Shown: one piece after another, positions 7,501-10,046 of the stretch | How the letters are laid out: each line of letters begins with the position of its first letter | How positions within the stretch are numbered: the first letter of the stretch is position 1 | The notes under the pieces: generated by a model | The model's database searches: none | The model's input: the letters and a program-made list of their open reading frames with translations, nothing else | What the model was told of the DNA's origin: nothing | Translations under genes and position numbers: made by a program | Assembly: GCA_022710245.1 (NCBI GenBank) | Contig: JAKLHH010000179.1 | Span: forward strand, 1-10,046 | DNA: 10,046 nt | DNA from: Myxococcota bacterium | GTDB lineage: Bacteria; Myxococcota; Polyangia; GCA-2747355; JAKLHH01 | Direction: 5' to 3'

Positions 7501-7742
7501 GCGAGGCGCTTGAGGATGGCGCCCTCCTCGCGGCACTCGATGGCCGCCGCGAGGTCGTTCGAGACGTAGCGCGCGCCGCTGTGCAGGAGGCCGTGGTTGC
7601 GGCCCGAGGCGCCCGCGTTGAGGTCAGCGCGCTCGACGAGGACACAGGCGACCCCGCGCAACGCGAGGTCCCGAGCGACCGCGGTGCCGGTCGCCCCGCC
7701 CCCGACGATGAGGACCTGGGTCTCCACTGCGCCTGCAACCAT
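4572..7742 (-). CDS. glpAB: GlpA-GlpB fusion, anaerobic glycerol-3-phosphate dehydrogenase
   Basis: One uninterrupted 1056-residue protein joins two subunits that are separate in E. coli (GlpA 542 aa, GlpB 419 aa). The GlpA part (about 1-540) starts with an FAD-binding motif VGGGATGT (13-20), then GASGRNHGLLHSGARYV (44-60), INAAGAW, YSKGTLVI, VGTTSI, YAGVRPL and ITITGGKLTT, which closely match E. coli GlpA as I recall it. A BFD-like [2Fe-2S] domain follows with CxC (414, 416) and Cx4C (469, 474). A Pro/Ala/Ser-rich linker spans about 541-598. The GlpB part (about 600-1056) has a dinucleotide motif VGAGLAGM, LFSSGLLDLM, GTVKSTY, PGMPPSVPGLRL, VVLATGRFMGRGL, ADFFDP and a final FAIGTMLA. It converts glycerol-3-phosphate to dihydroxyacetone phosphate at the inner membrane face, passing electrons to the two Fe-S genes downstream. 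The ATG at 7742 is preferred, although its ribosome site is weak; GTG at 7727 is an alternative. A GTG at 5945 in the linker might give free GlpB. Confidence 0.93.
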   Translation of the reverse strand: MVAGAVETQVLIVGGGATGTAVARDLALRGVACVLVERADLNAGASGRNHGLLHSGARYVSNDLAAAIECREEGAILKRLAPQCIQDTGGLFIAVEGDDEHHVAAFPEMCARAGIPARAVPLAEARALEPALSERAIAVYAVPDASIDPFMLSLDSMAQAERLGARLLRRTALVALEREGERIVAARLRSTVTGAELRVEPQLVINAAGAWARQIAALAGAGVPMVYSKGTLVITHARLAQRVINRLRRPSNADIVMPGGTVSIVGTTSITVDDLEEIQPTTEEVDLIVEEAAAMLPLLRETRLVRAYAGVRPLISAAATAAGDARAVSRGFALIDHAQDRIANLITITGGKLTTCRLMAERTTDLACRRLGVSAACRTREEPLPADPGGAWTEPALGPRAWMRRHGPSDVLLCECEMVSRTTVDALVTELRPATGAADPGRERAELCVAPGSLLADLALRSRLGKGACQGGFCTIRTVAHLYDRGAYAGARGLEESLEFLRERWRGVRPVLWGDQLAQAELAEAIHCGLHGSELLGRSAAGQASEVPPAAPGEVPAPPAPAVLGPDGTRSGGQTGEPAVASAVSASASPRRAPEAAPAVHDVAVVGAGLAGMAAAVFAGNRGLRTVQIGNAGALLFSSGLLDLMGVHPLDEGRHWSDPWAAVAAVAREPRHPYARVAPAELRAGFDEVLAALAEAGLVYAPPGERNQELLTSAGTVKSTYAVPRSMLAGVSALAARTPCLLVDFEGLREHSAAAIAAVAGSRWPGLRTLRLDPRALQDDPERARSGAPSPATGQRAGEVCAAHLARALELEAGRAALAALIRPQLGGARAVGLPAVLGLRRTEEIAAELERRLEAPVFEIPGMPPSVPGLRLKEAFERAVTSRGVRRLVQQRVVAVVPEADAFTLYLEGAAPGGAPLRARAVVLATGRFMGRGLLADRAQVREALLDLPVYQPPTRAEWHRADFFDPAGHPVNQAGVEVDEAFRPRDALGRPQHALLFAIGTMLAHHDWARAKCGAGVAIASARVAVDAARAALAGSRTSAASASRGSGAAERAR

Positions 7743-7756
7743 ACCCCAGCCGGGGT
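7743..7756. promoter_or_regulatory. Hairpin abutting the glpAB start codon
   Basis: ACCCC-AGCC-GGGGT is a perfect 5-bp stem with a 4-nt loop, directly adjacent to the ATG at 7742 in the 29-nt gap after the phosphatidyltransferase gene. In the mRNA it would occupy the position of the ribosome binding site. There is no U-tract, so it is not a standard intrinsic terminator. It could lower or modulate glpAB translation, or be chance in GC-rich sequence. Confidence 0.35.
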
Positions 7757-7771
7757 CCGAGGGGGAAGCCG

Positions 7772-8644
7772 TCAGGCGTGGGTCGGATGGGTAGGTGAGG
7801 GCGAGCCTTCGGCCGGAGCTGGTGGCGTCTCGCTCGGTGGCGCCTCGGCCGCGTGAGGCGGCGGCGGTGCGCCCGCCCGCTCCTGCCGACCGAAGATCAA
7901 CGTGATGGCGATGGTGCGGTGGAGCCCGCCCGCGGTCCCCAGCACGGCGCTGATGATGAGCAGGACGGCGACCGGCCAGTAGAAGGGGTGCGCCGCGGTG
8001 GGGTCGATCCAGAGCTGCGCGACCGGCGTGAACACGCTCACCACCGAGAGCCAGACCATGCGCTCGGCGCGCTGGAAGATGCCCTTGTTGTACTCGAGCC
8101 CCATCACCTCGCCGCGGGCCCGGGTGTAGCTCATCATCATCGAGCCGGTCACCGTGAGCGCGCAGGTGAGCATCATCCACCACCAGTCCCGGTAGTAGAC
8201 GGCGAGCCCGAGGTAGATGGCGATCTCCACGTAGCGATCGCAGACCGCGTCGAGGAAGTCCCCCGAGCGGCTGGTGGTGTTGGTCAGGCGCGCCACCCAG
8301 CCGTCCATCATGTCGAGCGCGCCGGAGACCAGCAGCAGCCAGCCCGCCGCGCCGAACCAGCCGACCCCGTAGGCGGCGCCGGCGAGCACGCCGACGATGG
8401 TGGAGAGGATCGTCACCTGGTTCGGGGTGAGGCGCAGCTTGATCAGCCCGCTGACGATGTGCTCGAGGCCCCAGAAGAACCAGTGCGCGCCGAAGCCGGG
8501 GATGAGCACGTTCTTGGTCGGGTTGATCTTGGCGCTCGGCTGATAGCCGTGGCGTGCGCGCTGCACGGCGAAGACGGCCATGCTGAGCAGGGCCAGACCG
8601 AGCACGGTCAGGTGAGGCCAGAGCGCGACGAGGATCGATCGCAC
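7772..8644 (-). CDS. CDP-alcohol phosphatidyltransferase family protein
   Basis: A 290-residue membrane enzyme of the family that transfers a phosphatidyl (or similar) group from a CDP-activated lipid to an alcohol. The signature is complete: D111xxD114G115xxA118R119-x8-G128xxxD132xxxD136, where the aspartates bind the metal ions and the CDP group. About six to eight hydrophobic helices are visible, including an N-terminal one (about 11-28). SYTRARGEVMG (172-182) and the FQRAERM that follows resemble phosphatidylinositol- and phosphatidylglycerolphosphate-synthase relatives, but the acceptor alcohol cannot be told from sequence alone. The ~35-residue Pro/Ala-rich tail is beyond the conserved core and probably disordered. 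The start is GTG at 8644, 8 nt after the lipid kinase stop, with only a weak GAG ribosome site; ATG at 8581 is possible but would remove most of the first helix. It lies between a lipid kinase and glpAB, consistent with a glycerophospholipid pathway. Confidence 0.88.
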   Translation of the reverse strand: MRSILVALWPHLTVLGLALLSMAVFAVQRARHGYQPSAKINPTKNVLIPGFGAHWFFWGLEHIVSGLIKLRLTPNQVTILSTIVGVLAGAAYGVGWFGAAGWLLLVSGALDMMDGWVARLTNTTSRSGDFLDAVCDRYVEIAIYLGLAVYYRDWWWMMLTCALTVTGSMMMSYTRARGEVMGLEYNKGIFQRAERMVWLSVVSVFTPVAQLWIDPTAAHPFYWPVAVLLIISAVLGTAGGLHRTIAITLIFGRQERAGAPPPPHAAEAPPSETPPAPAEGSPSPTHPTHA

Positions 8645-8652
8645 GGGCAGGC

Positions 8653-9726
8653 TCAGCGCGAGAGGCCGGCGGACCGGGGCAGCCAGATGCGCAGCGGGGG
8701 GCCGCTCGCGATGCGGATGTCCGAGCTGCCGCCCTCCATCCGCTCGCCGTCGAGCGCGTAGCCCGAGCCGTAGCCGTGCAGGATGAGCGTGCGAGCGTGC
8801 CCGGTGAGGTGCTTGGCGTCGCCGTGGTAGCGGTTCATGAGCAGCTTGTAGGGGCGCTTGAACATCTCGCGAGTGGACATGAAGTTGACCAGGTACGAGA
8901 AGCGGCGCTGGCTCGCGGCCAGCGGCGCCGGGCAGGGCCTGAGGACCGGCAGGTGCTCGTGGAGGGTGGTCGCGATGGTCATCTTGAAGCCATCGCAGCC
9001 GCAGTCCTCGCCGTCGACGGAGACGCGGGCCGGCGTGTCGCTGAAGATGTGCTTGCCGAACGGGGTCCCGAGCGCGCCGCCGATCAGCAGCCGGGCCAGG
9101 CCGAAGAGCGCCAGCTCCTTGCGCGTGCCGCGGCCCAGCGAGTGGATGTACCGGTTGAGCTTGTACGGGATGCCCGCCATCAGGATGAAGCCGAGGACGT
9201 CCCGCGGCAGGCGCGGGTCGTGGACCCGGATGGTGCCGAGCTGCCTCTCCCGCAGCGCGGCTCCACCTCTGGCGGCGTCGCGCAGCGACCCGAGCAGCTC
9301 CGCGCGCCGCTGCAGCAGCCCGAGGTTGCTCGCGACGGCGTTGTAGGAGCCGCCGCGCAGCGGGACGAAGGCCGGCAGCTCGAGCTCGCCGTAGCGGAAG
9401 TAGGCCTCGGTGACGGTCGCCTGCAGGCTGCCGTCGCCGCCGTCGACGACGATGACGTCCACGCCCTCCTCGCGAAACTCCCGGACCACCGCCGCGAGCC
9501 CGGAGAGCTGGTCGGTCTGCCGGATCAGCGCGCGCGAGCCGAGCAGGTCGCGGTAGAGGGCGAGCGCCTGCGGGTGGCGGACGTTGCGCCCCGAGTGCGG
9601 GTTGTGGATGAGACCGAGCTTCACCTCGGCCAGCTGCTCGGGCTCGAGCTTGCGCGACTCGTAGGGGCTGTCGGCAGTCGGCGGCTCCCAGCGAACCGGC
9701 CTGCGTGAGACTCGAGCAGTGACCAT
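8653..9726 (-). CDS. Diacylglycerol/sphingosine kinase family lipid kinase
   Basis: A 357-residue protein with the DAGK catalytic fold. A first strand with NPHSGRN (42-48) resembles the N-terminal nucleotide-site motif. VDGGDGSLQ (94-102) is the GGDG signature that holds the ATP phosphates, and VPLRGGSYNAVASNLG (121-136) takes the place of the usual P-x-GTxNdxA segment. A late ALDGE followed by beta-rich SSDIRIASGPPLRIWLP closes the second domain. The family phosphorylates diacylglycerol or related lipids to phosphatidic acid at the membrane. The true substrate is unknown, and the middle part (about 240-310) is unlike YegS, with cysteines at CGCDG and an HLPVLRPCP segment. The start is ATG at 9726 with a weak ribosome site. 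The first ~34 residues are hydrophilic and precede the catalytic domain. The gene is followed after 8 nt by the phosphatidyltransferase, and phosphatidic acid is the precursor of CDP-diacylglycerol, so adjacent steps in lipid synthesis are plausible. Confidence 0.83.
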   Translation of the reverse strand: MVTARVSRRPVRWEPPTADSPYESRKLEPEQLAEVKLGLIHNPHSGRNVRHPQALALYRDLLGSRALIRQTDQLSGLAAVVREFREEGVDVIVVDGGDGSLQATVTEAYFRYGELELPAFVPLRGGSYNAVASNLGLLQRRAELLGSLRDAARGGAALRERQLGTIRVHDPRLPRDVLGFILMAGIPYKLNRYIHSLGRGTRKELALFGLARLLIGGALGTPFGKHIFSDTPARVSVDGEDCGCDGFKMTIATTLHEHLPVLRPCPAPLAASQRRFSYLVNFMSTREMFKRPYKLLMNRYHGDAKHLTGHARTLILHGYGSGYALDGERMEGGSSDIRIASGPPLRIWLPRSAGLSR

Positions 9727-9757
9727 ACCAGACCCGCGTGACAGGGCTCTTCGCCCC

Positions 9758-10045
9758 TCAATCCCTCTGTGTTCTAAGTTGGCCTTCTCGCAACAACTTT
9801 AGCAGATACGGCAGGGCAAACACAAACGGGTGCCGTCGATGCGACTCGGGGATGACCAGCCCGGGGTCGCGGCGCGAGAGCTTGCCCAGCACAGCCTCGG
9901 CCCAGCCGTCCATGGTCAGGAGCACCTTCGGCCAGCGCGCCACCCCGCGCCGACGGCTGCGACCGAGGCGCGCGAGGGCGGCGCCCCGCTGCTCGGAGCC
10001 GAGCAGGCTCTCGTAGCGCTCGCCCACCCGTCGCACCAGCCCGCG
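9758..10045 (-). CDS. C-terminal end of an unrecognised protein
   Basis: The frame stays open to the right edge. Only the last 95 residues are visible, so this is the 3' end of a gene that begins outside. The segment is Arg-rich at first (LARLGRSRRRGVARWPKVLL), then has an aliphatic/aromatic stretch (HPFVFALPYLLKLL), and ends LREGQLRTQRD with TGA at 9758-9760. I do not recognise the family. It points the same way as the lipid kinase with a 31-nt gap, so it is probably the preceding gene of the same operon. The last ~20 codons are less GC-biased than anything around them (CTA, TTG, CTT, AGA, ACA and GAT appear together). Confidence 0.6.
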   Translation of the reverse strand, partial: RGLVRRVGERYESLLGSEQRGAALARLGRSRRRGVARWPKVLLTMDGWAEAVLGKLSRRDPGLVIPESHRRHPFVFALPYLLKLLREGQLRTQRD

Positions 10046-10046
10046 C

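Noticed and set aside
5331..7856. An 841-codon open frame on the plus strand, antisense to glpAB
   Set aside because: It is Arg/Gly/Ala/His-rich with no domain sense, while the opposite strand matches GlpA and GlpB motif by motif. Long antisense open frames are expected where third positions are nearly all G or C.
9742..9757. Small GGGC-GAAGA-GCCC stem before the lipid kinase as a terminator
   Set aside because: It has only 4 bp and no U-tract, and the next gene starts a few bases later on the same strand.

Overview
This is a very GC-rich bacterial chromosomal window with G/C-biased third codon positions, dense gene packing and 4-nt gene overlaps. The combination of an Asp/Arg/Pro-rich lipoprotein linker, Ala/Arg-rich proteins and an anaerobic-type respiratory module would suit a Myxococcota/deltaproteobacterial lineage. 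That placement is an inference with low to moderate confidence, because no marker gene is present. I see no RNA genes, CRISPR, insertion sequences or phage genes.

Left part (1-1879): the 3' end of a zinc-ribbon membrane protein gene (+) converges on a small secreted protein gene (-). A 185-nt divergent region, the longest non-coding stretch here, separates the latter from a (+) gene for a CBM9/DOMON-like lipoprotein. That gene appears to carry a one-base frameshift near 1226: the lipoprotein signal and linker are in one frame, the folded domain in another.

Right part (1913-10046): six genes all lie on the minus strand and look like one transcription unit read from right to left. They are (i) the 3' end of an unrecognised gene, (ii) a diacylglycerol-kinase-family lipid kinase, (iii) a CDP-alcohol phosphatidyltransferase, (iv) a GlpA-GlpB fusion (anaerobic glycerol-3-phosphate dehydrogenase), (v) a membrane electron-transfer protein joining a NarI-like five-helix domain, a CxxCH heme-c site and four [4Fe-4S] motifs, and (vi) an HdrB-like protein with two CCG domains. 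Genes iv, v and vi overlap by 4 nt each (ATGA, GTGA), indicating translational coupling.

Proposed joint role: GlpAB oxidises sn-glycerol-3-phosphate to dihydroxyacetone phosphate. Electrons then pass through its [2Fe-2S] domain to the HdrB/HdrC-like Fe-S modules and into the membrane cytochrome and quinone pool. The Fe-S and CCG parts that make up one GlpC protein in E. coli are here split over two proteins and tied to a transmembrane cytochrome. The two lipid genes upstream work on glycerophospholipids, whose backbone comes from the same glycerol-3-phosphate, so the cluster may link lipid-head-group turnover to respiration. The fused and re-partitioned Glp/Hdr respiratory module is the most notable feature of the window.
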